Source: JACKHO01 sp041398745
GTDB taxonomy: Bacteria; Planctomycetota; Planctomycetia; Planctomycetales; Planctomycetaceae
Direction of reading: 5' to 3'
NCBI GenBank assembly: GCA_041398745.1
Contig: JAWKUB010000005.1
Span: 310,001 to 374,000, forward strand
Length of the DNA stretch: 64,000 nucleotides
In this document: positions 54,407 through 62,291 of the stretch, in pieces
Position numbering within the stretch: position 1 is the stretch's first letter
Layout: each line of letters opens with the position of its first letter
The notes under the pieces: generated by a model
The model's database searches: none
The model's input: only the letters and a program-made list of their open reading frames with translations
Told to the model about the DNA's origin: nothing
Position numbers and translations under genes: made by a program

Positions 54407-54648
54407 TTCGCGTGCCGACAGTGACGTGCGGGCCTGTCCGTCCTGTGGCAACGTCGAAACACATTGCAGGTGACGTGCCATAACTATCTTTTATGTTAAA
54501 AACCCGATTTTTCCACATTTTCCTCAACCAGGGAAGGTCAATTCGGGTGGGAGACCCATTCCGCGTCGCCGGGTGGATCGATTTGCATTGGCCGCATTCG
54601 CCGCACTCAAATGCAGCAGAAACTTCTTCAATTTGATTGGCACGGGTA

Positions 54649-54676
54649 TTGCATCACGATTCACCAATGTTATTCT
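54649..54676 (+). promoter_or_regulatory. Promoter-like sequence for the candidate small RNA
   Basis: TTGCAT (54649-54654) and TATTCT (54671-54676) with a 16-bp spacer match a sigma-70 promoter moderately well and point toward the terminator at 54781-54810. Confidence 0.4.
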
Positions 54677-54682
54677 AGGTCC

Positions 54683-54810
54683 ATACCGAATGGATTCCCC
54701 ATTTTTATTCCGTGCGTCTACTCAAGGGAGAGTTCTTTCATTTTCCAAAGAGTCTTTATCAACTCCCCGGATTCACGGAGGCCCGCTCAAGATGGAGCGG
54801 GCTTTTTTTT
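54683..54810 (+). ncRNA. Candidate small RNA of about 128 nt
   Basis: The segment runs from a predicted start near 54683, about 7 bases past a -10-like element, to a strong terminator (GCCCGCTC, GAGCGGGC, then eight T). It has no credible open frame with a ribosome-binding site. It contains A/T-rich single-stranded-looking stretches and GGAG motifs (CTCAAGGGAGAGTT), as expected of a base-pairing regulator. It does not resemble SRP RNA, 6S RNA or tmRNA as far as I can see. It is 181 bp upstream of the HtrA-like gene. Confidence 0.4.
54781..54810 (+). terminator. Strong intrinsic terminator
   Basis: GCCCGCTC (54781-54788) and GAGCGGGC (54795-54802) form an 8-bp GC-rich stem with a 6-base loop, followed by eight T. 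No protein gene ends upstream of it on the plus strand. Confidence 0.85.
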
Positions 54811-54991
54811 GCGCTGACAGCAATTTCGTGGATGCGTTGGATCCATCCACATGTCGTTGACGCCAGCAATTTGTGCGGCCCAAATTGTGGCGGGTGGGGT
54901 TACATCTCGTTGTTGGACCTGCCACACTTCTCGTGATGCAATTGTTAGACCGGCCACTTGACCACCTCAGAGCAGAAAATCGCCTTCAGAC

Positions 54992-56992
54992 ATGTGCGGT
55001 AAGTCATTCATTCTGCAGGACTTGAATTCGTCAGTCATCTTAAGACTGACCGTGCTCCTGTTCGCTCTACAACTGGTAAGTGCGGGGAGTGCGCAGGACG
55101 GTTCAGCTCTTGATATCACCGCTCTCGAAGAGACGTCATTTCAGCAAGCCGTAGCCGCTGCCGATCCTTCGGTTGTTCGGATTGAGACGGTCGGAGGCGT
55201 CGACTTGGTCGGTGAAGTCTTGACCGCCACTGGTCCGACAACAGGGGTCATCGCTTCCGCCGATGGTTTCATTGTGACGAGTCGCTTTAACTTCATTTCG
55301 AAGCCAACATCCATTGTCGTGACCCTGGCCGACGGAACGAAGTTACCCGCGCGAATTGTCGGTGACGACATGTCTCGGATGCTGACGTTGCTCAAGGTTG
55401 ATGCGGTCGGTCTCGTCCCCATTGAGCCGGCTCCCTTGGAATCATCCCGGGTCGGCAGCTGGGCGTTGGCCGTCGGACGGACGTTTGAACTTGAATTTCC
55501 CAACTTGTCCGTCGGAATTGTCAGTGCCACCGAACGACTAAACGGGCGGGCCATTCAAACCGATGCCAAGGTTTCGCCGCTGAATTACGGAGGGCCACTG
55601 GTTGACTTGGCCGGCAGAGCACTTGGTGTCCTGGTGCCATTGTCGCCGCAGCAGACGGACGAAACTGCCGGCGTCGAGTGGTACGATGGCGGCATAGGCT
55701 TCGCCGTGCCAATGGCGGACATTTACCGAGTTCTCCCACGCCTGCAGGCTGGCGAAACATTGCGTCAGGGACTCATTGGGATCCAATTTCAGGAGCGCGG
55801 ACCACTCGCCGGGACGCCGAAGATCCAGGCGGTTCGGCCTGAGTCGCCAGGCGACAAAGCTGGACTTGAAACTGGCGATGTCATCCTGAGTGTCGATGAA
55901 GTCGCCGTCACCCGAATTCCGCTGTTACAGCGCGAGTTGGGAAAGCACTATGCAGGGGACTCGGTGGTCCTCAAAGTGAAACGTGGGGAACAAACTCTCG
56001 ACTTCAAAGTGACGCTTGCGGCAGAGCTCCTGCCATATCAATTCGCCTCGCTCGGAATCTTGCCACAACGCAACGGGGCGCCGGAGACTGGGGTCAGCGT
56101 CCGCGAAGTGCTCGCTAAGGGACCAGCCGCCGCTGCCGGAATCAAACCGGGTGACATACTGGTTGGGCTCGCTAATCAGGACATTAGCGATATCCCAGCC
56201 CTTCTGGAGGCCTTGCGGCCAATGCAGCCCGGCACTGACGTCTCGGTAAGTGTGTTACGAGCAGGCGAGAAACAATCGCTGCAGTTGAAATTGGGTGAGC
56301 TAAAATCTGACGTTCCGGAAGAACTTGTCCCAGAAAAGGAAGTGACCCCAATCGGAGAGGCTGCCGAAGTTCCGGTTGGCCGTCTCTCAGACACACTGCC
56401 CGGACGGGAATTGAAATACTGGGGCTACGCGCCTGAGAATTATCATCCCGAACAACCGTTGGGAATGCTGGTCTGGCTGCATCCCGGCGGCGATTCCATG
56501 GAAGCCGAAGTACTGCGGTTGTTTCGGGACCAGTGTCATCAACGAGGAATTCTGCTGGTCGCTCCACTCGCGCAGGATGTTGCGGGATGGAGTGCCGATG
56601 ACATCGAAGCGATTGCCGATCTGGTCCGCCATTTTCAGAGTGAGTATCAGGTCGATTCGCGACGCATTGCAGTTTGCGGCCTGGAAGACTCGGTTCCAGT
56701 TGCGTTTCAGACCGCTTTCAAACACCGTGATTTGATCCGTGGAATCGCTGGGACAAACGGGGTTTACCGACAACGTGTCCCCGACAACGATCCTGACTAC
56801 CGTTGCCAAATTCTGCTCACCGGATTCGAAGGCACTCCCACCACTGAACTGTTACAACGGTTTTCCGGAATTCTGGCAGCAATGAAGTACCCCGTATCAC
56901 TGGTTTTTCAGGAAGGTGCAGCGAATGGCAGCCTGACGGCCGAATGGACTGAGAATACAATTCGCTGGCTCGATTCCCTCGATAGAATTTGA
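54992..56992 (+). CDS. HtrA/PDZ-like pseudoprotease with degenerate esterase domain
   Basis: The 666-residue exported protein has a signal peptide (cleaved near SAGSAQ, residue 35), an HtrA/DegP-like trypsin fold (about 45-255), two PDZ domains (about 265-345 and 355-440) and an alpha/beta-hydrolase-like domain (about 480-666). None of the HtrA catalytic residues is kept: the histidine position reads SRFNF (Phe99), the aspartate position SRMLTLLKV (Met130) and the serine motif LNYGGPL (Tyr199). In the esterase part the nucleophile elbow is CGLEDS, with Glu in place of Ser. It probably binds rather than cleaves. gspG and gspH-like genes follow within 92 bp. Confidence 0.88.
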   Translation: MCGKSFILQDLNSSVILRLTVLLFALQLVSAGSAQDGSALDITALEETSFQQAVAAADPSVVRIETVGGVDLVGEVLTATGPTTGVIASADGFIVTSRFNFISKPTSIVVTLADGTKLPARIVGDDMSRMLTLLKVDAVGLVPIEPAPLESSRVGSWALAVGRTFELEFPNLSVGIVSATERLNGRAIQTDAKVSPLNYGGPLVDLAGRALGVLVPLSPQQTDETAGVEWYDGGIGFAVPMADIYRVLPRLQAGETLRQGLIGIQFQERGPLAGTPKIQAVRPESPGDKAGLETGDVILSVDEVAVTRIPLLQRELGKHYAGDSVVLKVKRGEQTLDFKVTLAAELLPYQFASLGILPQRNGAPETGVSVREVLAKGPAAAAGIKPGDILVGLANQDISDIPALLEALRPMQPGTDVSVSVLRAGEKQSLQLKLGELKSDVPEELVPEKEVTPIGEAAEVPVGRLSDTLPGRELKYWGYAPENYHPEQPLGMLVWLHPGGDSMEAEVLRLFRDQCHQRGILLVAPLAQDVAGWSADDIEAIADLVRHFQSEYQVDSRRIAVCGLEDSVPVAFQTAFKHRDLIRGIAGTNGVYRQRVPDNDPDYRCQILLTGFEGTPTTELLQRFSGILAAMKYPVSLVFQEGAANGSLTAEWTENTIRWLDSLDRI

Positions 56993-57083
56993 AACCGCGT
57001 CTGGACCGCGCAGGTCAGACAGAAATAAACTCGATTACCCCAAAATTAATGTCGGACGAAATCCGACTGGAGGATTCACAATC

Positions 57084-57533
57084 ATGAAGCGTACCTCTCC
57101 TGTTCGTGCCCAGAATCGTCGCCGGCGTCTCGGCTTTACGTTGCTTGAACTGCTCATTGTGCTGGCAATCATTGGCGTCATTGCTGCCATGGTGGTGCCA
57201 CGACTGTTCGGCACACTCGACAAAAGCAAAATCAACGCCACGAAAACCAGTATCGAAGCGCTGGAGCACACCATCGACCTGTACCGGGTTGATAATGGCT
57301 ACCCGACGGCCATTTCCGATTTGATGCAAACCGTTGATAAAGACGGCCGCGAAATCGATCCGTTTCTCGATAAAATCCCGCGCGATGCCTGGGGTAATGA
57401 ACTGCACTACGAGGCTAAGAACACCAAGGCAAAAACCTCGCGTCCCGCCATTTGGTCCAGCGGCCCAGACGGTCAGGACGACAACGGCGGCAACGACGAT
57501 ATCAATAACTGGAGCGATCTTGTTCAGCAGTAA
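57084..57533 (+). CDS. gspG: Major pseudopilin of the type II secretion system
   Basis: GspG forms the core pseudopilus that pushes substrates through the type II secretion channel. The 149-residue protein has the prepilin signal RRRRLGFTLLELLIVLAIIG with the processing site G/F and glutamate at +5. The C-terminal part, IDPFLDKIPRDAWGNELHY and then IWSSGPDGQDD, is the calcium-binding GspG signature. TGGAGGATT lies before the ATG at 57084. The next gene, a GspH-like pseudopilin, overlaps its end by 14 bp. The main secretion genes (gspD, E, F) are not in the window. Confidence 0.93.
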   Translation: MKRTSPVRAQNRRRRLGFTLLELLIVLAIIGVIAAMVVPRLFGTLDKSKINATKTSIEALEHTIDLYRVDNGYPTAISDLMQTVDKDGREIDPFLDKIPRDAWGNELHYEAKNTKAKTSRPAIWSSGPDGQDDNGGNDDINNWSDLVQQ

Positions 57534-58194
57534 GCGCTATCCGCTGCCGCATTCGAAAGTGCTGAACCCACGTCTTGCACGTGGGTTCACGCTTTTAGAA
57601 CTATTGCTGGTGCTCGCCATTATGGTGGCCGTTGTGGCGATTTCCTGGCCCCTCGTGGGACGTTACCTCGGTGAGCAACCTATCAAGAATTCCGCAGAAC
57701 TGACACGACGCCACTTGGGTGGAACGCGTCACAAAGCAATGTCGACCGGGCTGATTTATCAATTTCGGTATGAACCGGGGGGGCAACGGTTTGTCGTGTT
57801 GCCCTTTGAGTACGATCCAGAACAAGTCAGTTCGTCAACGACGGTGAGTACGTCCACCGTAATGAACTCGGAAAGCTTGCCCGTCTCAAGCGGTACAATT
57901 GATGTTTCGTGCCATTTCGCCAACTCAGCCGACGCGGCCAACATGTTTGCGGCTACCGGCATCCAAACAGCCAGTTCAACACAGCAAATCCAGCCGGAAC
58001 TGCTCGCACTCTTGGGCGAAGGGGCCGACATGTCAGGCGTCAGTTGGTCCTCCCCCATCCTTTTCTACCCCGATGGCACAACCGACGACGCTGGCCTCAG
58101 CGTGTTGGACGAAGATCAACGAACCATCAACATCACGCTGCGGGGACTAACTGGCGTCGCGCGAACCGAAAAAATGCAACGCGGCGGCCGTTAA
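57520..58194 (+). CDS. GspH-like minor pseudopilin
   Basis: A 224-residue protein with a prepilin signal (RLARGFTLLELLLVLAIMVAVVA, cut G/F) and a beta-rich body, resembling GspH or FimT minor pseudopilins. The start is TTG at 57520, with GGAG 5 bases upstream, 14 bp inside gspG, which suggests coupled translation. The longer frame upstream overlaps gspG and has no coding look. It has serine/threonine-rich loops (SSSTTVSTSTVMNSES). Together with gspG it belongs to a type II secretion pilus; it may cap the filament. The family call is at domain level only. Confidence 0.8.
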   Translation: MFSSKRYPLPHSKVLNPRLARGFTLLELLLVLAIMVAVVAISWPLVGRYLGEQPIKNSAELTRRHLGGTRHKAMSTGLIYQFRYEPGGQRFVVLPFEYDPEQVSSSTTVSTSTVMNSESLPVSSGTIDVSCHFANSADAANMFAATGIQTASSTQQIQPELLALLGEGADMSGVSWSSPILFYPDGTTDDAGLSVLDEDQRTINITLRGLTGVARTEKMQRGGR

Positions 58195-58221
58195 GCTCGA
58201 TCCGCTTCTTTCTACGTCGTA

Positions 58222-58491
58222 TCAAATCCCGGACGAGCCGCCGTCGACTCCTTTTTTCGGGCCAAGCAAAGCACTGACCCACATTGGAAAAAGGATGGTC
58301 ATCGCGATTCCCAATCCGAACCAGCAGACCGACTGATATGCCGGATGCATGTACCAAGCGTCGAAACTTATATCGACAAGGGAATACCATCCCAAGTTTG
58401 CGAGAAGGCCTATTACGCCGTGGCTCGCGAACAGGCTCAGCAGAAAAACTCCCAGCACAAGTTTTGCTCGCCAGGGTATTTGCTTTTCCAT
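58222..58491 (-). CDS. Small two-helix membrane protein
   Basis: An 89-residue membrane protein. Two hydrophobic segments are visible (about residues 11-33 and 55-77, CWFGLGIAMTILFPMWVSAL). AGGAG lies 5-6 bases before the ATG at 58491, which supports it as a real gene. I do not recognise a family. It is transcribed away from the type II secretion genes and lies between the gspH-like gene (convergent) and the lipase-like gene upstream on the same strand. Confidence 0.65.
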   Translation of the reverse strand: MEKQIPWRAKLVLGVFLLSLFASHGVIGLLANLGWYSLVDISFDAWYMHPAYQSVCWFGLGIAMTILFPMWVSALLGPKKGVDGGSSGI

Positions 58492-58593
58492 CTCACTCCT
58501 CCGCCCGCAAGCGACATTCACCACACTTCTACCAGACGGCTGCCCGCATTGCGAGCAAAACCATTGTTGACACTCAAACTGCTCGCACTGGCA

Positions 58594-59457
58594 CTACGTG
58601 TTTTGGATTCGCGGTTCATCGCACAAATGGGACGTCTCGCATTGCCCCAGCATCCACTCGGCGACGTCTCCAAACAGTTCTTGCCAGCCAGTTTCGTTGT
58701 GAAGCTCGTGAGCCAGTCCTGGCAACAATCGAAATTCCGCCAGTCGTACCCGGCTACAGAAGTTCGACGTACCTTCAGCCAACGTGACCCGGTCGTCCGG
58801 CGAGTGCAATGCCAGCAATGGGAGCGAACAGTTTGCCGCCGCATCAAGTGCGGTGAATCCTGCATCGTAGGCCGCAACCGCAAGTCGCAACGAAACCGTG
58901 CGATGAAACAATGGATCTTCCAAATACCGTTTCACGGCTTCGGGATCGCCCGTCAAGTCTTTGATGGGTGGTGCAGCAGGAATTCGCCAGGTCGGTAGAA
59001 ATCTTGCCCCGAGCCTGAATGCAAACTCTTTCCATGAAGGAATGGGACGCGTCAAGCGAAACCACGGCGCCGTTAATACGGCAGCTCGCACTCGTGAATG
59101 GTGCCGCTGAGTCAACCAGTTTCCGACAATGCCGCCTCCCATACTGTGCGCATGGAGTACTGTCGGTAACGGCGCACTCCGATTGCATTCATCCAGTAGC
59201 AAGTCGATGTCATCGAGAAACAGGCAGTATTCGCGGACATCGCCTCGTAACCCGTCGGACCGTCCATGCCCTCGCAGGTCGGGCGCAAACACCTCCAACC
59301 GGTGACGCGAGTAGAAGTCCATCAAATGATGGTATCGCCCTGCGTGTTCACTCAGTCCATGCACCAGCAACACCCGTCCGACGGGTGACCGTGACGGGCG
59401 ACAAATGTGGACATGCAGCCGAGTTCCATCCTCGGCATTGAGGTACCTGGTTTCCAT
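58594..59457 (-). CDS. Monoacylglycerol lipase-like alpha/beta hydrolase
   Basis: A 287-residue serine hydrolase of the lysophospholipase/monoacylglycerol-lipase type. The oxyanion segment VLLVHGLSEHAGRY (about residue 30), the DLRGHGRSDG motif, the nucleophile HAHSMGGG (about residue 104) and the catalytic aspartate and histidine (HSPDDRVT, LAHELHNE) are all present. Cytoplasmic; no signal peptide. It acts on glycerides or lysophospholipids in relatives, though many cleave small esters. The ATG at 59457 is the natural start. The beta-CASP gene lies 40 bp upstream on the same strand. Confidence 0.9.
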   Translation of the reverse strand: METRYLNAEDGTRLHVHICRPSRSPVGRVLLVHGLSEHAGRYHHLMDFYSRHRLEVFAPDLRGHGRSDGLRGDVREYCLFLDDIDLLLDECNRSAPLPTVLHAHSMGGGIVGNWLTQRHHSRVRAAVLTAPWFRLTRPIPSWKEFAFRLGARFLPTWRIPAAPPIKDLTGDPEAVKRYLEDPLFHRTVSLRLAVAAYDAGFTALDAAANCSLPLLALHSPDDRVTLAEGTSNFCSRVRLAEFRLLPGLAHELHNETGWQELFGDVAEWMLGQCETSHLCDEPRIQNT

Positions 59458-59496
59458 TTCCAGACGGCATCGCTCCAGGAATCGTGGCTTATTGAT

Positions 59497-60894
59497 TTAG
59501 TCTACGGTGAACGTTTCCCCACGGCGTGGAATGATGGGCATTTCGTCGCAATAGTCCTTCAGCAGGCTCCGTAAGCCTTCGGCCGATTCCGGTTCACCAT
59601 GCACAATAAACGATTTTGCAAAATGCCCTCGCTTGGTGCTCTCGGTAAACCACCACTTGAAGTCTGTGACATCGGCGTGTGCCGACAGCCCTTCCAGTTG
59701 TTCCACTTCAGCTCGCAACGTGAAGTCTCGGTCGAAGATTTTCACGTAGTCGCGACGATCGGCGATTTGTCTTCCCAGCGTTCCGGGTGCCTGGTAGCCC
59801 ATGAGCACAATCGAATTTCGTTCATCACCCACACTATGGGCCAGGTGGTGAACCACTCGGCCTCCTTCGCACATGCCGCTCGCGGAAATAATGACGCACG
59901 GCTCGTCACGATCATTAATGGATTTACTTTCGTGTTGAGTTTCCACGTAGGTGAGTGTTTCGAAGTCGAATGGATACGGGTCATCCTCCATCGACTTCTG
60001 CACGTTTTCATTGAGGATGTCATCGTGCCGGCGGAAAATCTTTGTTAACCGTGTGGCCAGCGGACTATCGACATAAACTGGGACCCACGGCAGTTCGCCT
60101 TTGTTAAACAGTTCGTTCAGGGAATAGACAACCTGCTGCGTACGCCCCAGGCTGAACGCCGGAATGATGACTCGTCCCCCGCGTTTTGTGGTGCGGCGAA
60201 TGGCGTCGAGCAAGTTCTGTTTCAAGTCCGAAACCGGAGGATGCACCCGGTTACCGTATGTGGATTCTGTAATCAGGATGTCGGCCCCTTCGACGGGAGA
60301 AGGATCCTCCAATAGCGGCATATCACGACGTCCCAAGTCGCCTGTAAACACAATGCGTTTCCACTCGCCTTCATCTTTAACTTCCAACTCAACAATCGCT
60401 GCTCCCAAAATGTGGCCAGCCGTGCGGAATGTGAGACGACAGTCATCGCCCAGTTCCTGAGTGTCGTCGAATCCGAATGGCTCAAACAATTTCATGAGCC
60501 CTGAGACATCATCAGAAGAGTACAGCGGGTCAACGGAAGGGTGCCCGGGCTTCAGTTTCCGCTTGAGGTATTTCGCATCTTCCGCCTGAATTTTTGCGGA
60601 GTCCTGCAGCATGAGTTCCGCAATGTCAGCCGTGGCTTCCGTTGAGAATACAGGTCCCCGATAACCGCACCGATACAGCCGCGGCATAATTCCGCAATGA
60701 TCGGCATGTGCGTGGGACAGGATGACCGCATCGAGGTTTTGTGGGCCGCAACCGAAACTCTCATTCTTTCGTCGAGCCTCGGCGCGTGGTCCCTGAAACA
60801 GACCACAGTCCAGCAGAATGCGGCGTTCACTGGTTTCAATTAAATGCTGGCTGCCAGTGACTTCGCCAGCCGCTCCGTGAAAGGTGATTTTCAT
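59497..60894 (-). CDS. Beta-CASP metallo-beta-lactamase-fold RNA nuclease
   Basis: A 465-residue member of the beta-CASP ribonuclease family, such as CPSF-73-like KH-less nucleases of bacteria. The metal-binding motif SHAHADHCG (about residue 60) and the aspartate of GDLGRRD, the beta-CASP region with VYVDSPLATRLT and the C-terminal FIVHGEPESAEGL are visible. It likely processes or degrades RNA in the cytoplasm using two zinc ions. The ATG at 60894 follows a GTG one codon upstream. Its neighbours on the same strand are the App1-like gene upstream and the lipase-like gene downstream. Confidence 0.93.
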   Translation of the reverse strand: MKITFHGAAGEVTGSQHLIETSERRILLDCGLFQGPRAEARRKNESFGCGPQNLDAVILSHAHADHCGIMPRLYRCGYRGPVFSTEATADIAELMLQDSAKIQAEDAKYLKRKLKPGHPSVDPLYSSDDVSGLMKLFEPFGFDDTQELGDDCRLTFRTAGHILGAAIVELEVKDEGEWKRIVFTGDLGRRDMPLLEDPSPVEGADILITESTYGNRVHPPVSDLKQNLLDAIRRTTKRGGRVIIPAFSLGRTQQVVYSLNELFNKGELPWVPVYVDSPLATRLTKIFRRHDDILNENVQKSMEDDPYPFDFETLTYVETQHESKSINDRDEPCVIISASGMCEGGRVVHHLAHSVGDERNSIVLMGYQAPGTLGRQIADRRDYVKIFDRDFTLRAEVEQLEGLSAHADVTDFKWWFTESTKRGHFAKSFIVHGEPESAEGLRSLLKDYCDEMPIIPRRGETFTVD

Positions 60895-60961
60895 CACACA
60901 AATGTGGATGAATTCAGAAGTTGTGTCGAGAGGAATTCAAGAATCCTCGCGGGACATCGAC

Positions 60962-62047
60962 TCAATTCGGCGGTTTCATGACGCTGGAAACGCTGCCCAG
61001 TTCTTCCGACGCCTCAAAAATCGTCCATCGATCCGACCTCCCGGGATCGAGGTGCTCGATTTCCCGCTTGTCGATTCCGTTCGGGTTATGTCTCCCAGAA
61101 ACCTGTCTGATAAAGATGTGCTGAATTTGATTCCCGAACGTCTGTGCGATTTGACCGTAAAGTTCCGCGTCGCGCTCACCAGCATCGCCGCACAGGATGA
61201 AGTAGCGCCCCGGGAAAGCGCGCAGGATTTGCTCAATAGAGGCGCGCTTACTTCGGAACGAACCTTCGCCCCGCTTGTCCGAACTCAGTTCCCGCAAGCC
61301 GACATAACGCAAATGCAAACTGCCCGCGGGAAAACCATCTGTCGTCAACCACTGATCCAATGGTTCGTACAGCGGCCAGGGACTGGCAGAGACATAGTGA
61401 AAGCTACAACCTTCATCGGCCCAACGCCGGTAGATCGTCGGCATTCCGTCGACCGCCTGGAATTCCCTCGCAAATGTATTACGCAGCAGCTCGCCACGGT
61501 CGGCGGTATTGGTGACCTTAATGGTATCGTCGACATCGGAAATAACCGACACGCCCGTCGGCTGCAGAAGTTCAACATCGCCAGCAAAGACTCGACCGTC
61601 ATCCTCGGGAAGCTCTACGCTGAATCGCAGGAACCGTCGACCATCAGGGAGGGTGACAGTGGAACCTTCCAGGTCACTCGCGGGCATGGTCAACGTCGTT
61701 TCAAAATGTCCGTGTTCGGACGTATCCGGCAGCGAGAAGGCCTGTTCACCGATCATGACGGGAATCGATTTTCCACTTCGATTCTCATGCAAAAACAACT
61801 CGGCACGTTTCAGAAATCGTTCATGCTGTCCGTTCTCACGTTCCGGTCGAACGTACCGGCTCAGAATAAAAATCATCGCCCGGCTGCGGAGGAATTTGCG
61901 GTTCGGTCCGTAAACCCGACCATGCACCCGCAAATGCCAGCAGTCCCCCGCCGGACTGTAGTAGCCATATCCCCGATAAAACAGCACGGTCTCTTTCTCA
62001 TGAACCGTCTGCTTCCGCGATTTGGGATTTCGCTCTGACCGGGACAT
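60962..62047 (-). CDS. App1-like (DUF2183) phosphatidate phosphatase
   Basis: The 361-residue protein has a haloacid-dehalogenase-like App1 catalytic domain in its second half. The nucleophile motif is ISDVDDTIK, followed by FHYVSASPWPLYEPLDQWL and GDAGERDAELYGQI. This DxDxT family dephosphorylates phosphatidate in fungi, and bacterial members are of uncertain substrate. The first 170 residues are a beta-rich N-terminal segment. The ATG at 62047 begins MSRSERNPKSRK; a longer frame adds 16 codons. It is 67 bp upstream of the beta-CASP gene on the same strand. It may serve phospholipid turnover. Confidence 0.85.
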   Translation of the reverse strand: MSRSERNPKSRKQTVHEKETVLFYRGYGYYSPAGDCWHLRVHGRVYGPNRKFLRSRAMIFILSRYVRPERENGQHERFLKRAELFLHENRSGKSIPVMIGEQAFSLPDTSEHGHFETTLTMPASDLEGSTVTLPDGRRFLRFSVELPEDDGRVFAGDVELLQPTGVSVISDVDDTIKVTNTADRGELLRNTFAREFQAVDGMPTIYRRWADEGCSFHYVSASPWPLYEPLDQWLTTDGFPAGSLHLRYVGLRELSSDKRGEGSFRSKRASIEQILRAFPGRYFILCGDAGERDAELYGQIAQTFGNQIQHIFIRQVSGRHNPNGIDKREIEHLDPGRSDRWTIFEASEELGSVSSVMKPPN

Positions 62048-62291
62048 ACTATTGCTGCTACTCCTGAGACCCCACATCAGCGCCACTCCTCGCATGAAAC
62101 GAAGCCGCTTGGCGTTCTCCTACCACCAACGACTGCTCAGGTGAGAACGTAGTCAACACTCCTAAGGACTTATCAAGTTCAGATGAATTCCGAAGAAATG
62201 CGGAAATCAATCCACCCCTTGAACTCGTACCTTTGTAGCAGATGCGGGGGTGTTTCCAAAAGTAAACGGCCCCCAACTTTCCAAACAATCG

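Larger units (their letters stand above)
54244..54991. other. Long intergenic region, about 750 bp
   Basis: Between the sigma-54 activator (minus) and the HtrA-like gene (plus) there are two isolated intrinsic terminators (54378-54406 and 54781-54810) and a promoter-like sequence (54649-54676). The short open frames here (54573-54860, 54611-54817) overlap each other and lack ribosome-binding sites. The region likely holds at least one small RNA. Confidence 0.5.

Noticed and set aside
54573..54860. 95-codon frame across the candidate small RNA and its terminator
   Set aside because: It reads through a strong terminator and lacks a ribosome-binding site.
60884..62038. 384-codon open frame opposite the App1-like gene
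   Set aside because: It is antisense to the DxDxT catalytic domain; no domain or signal is seen in its translation.
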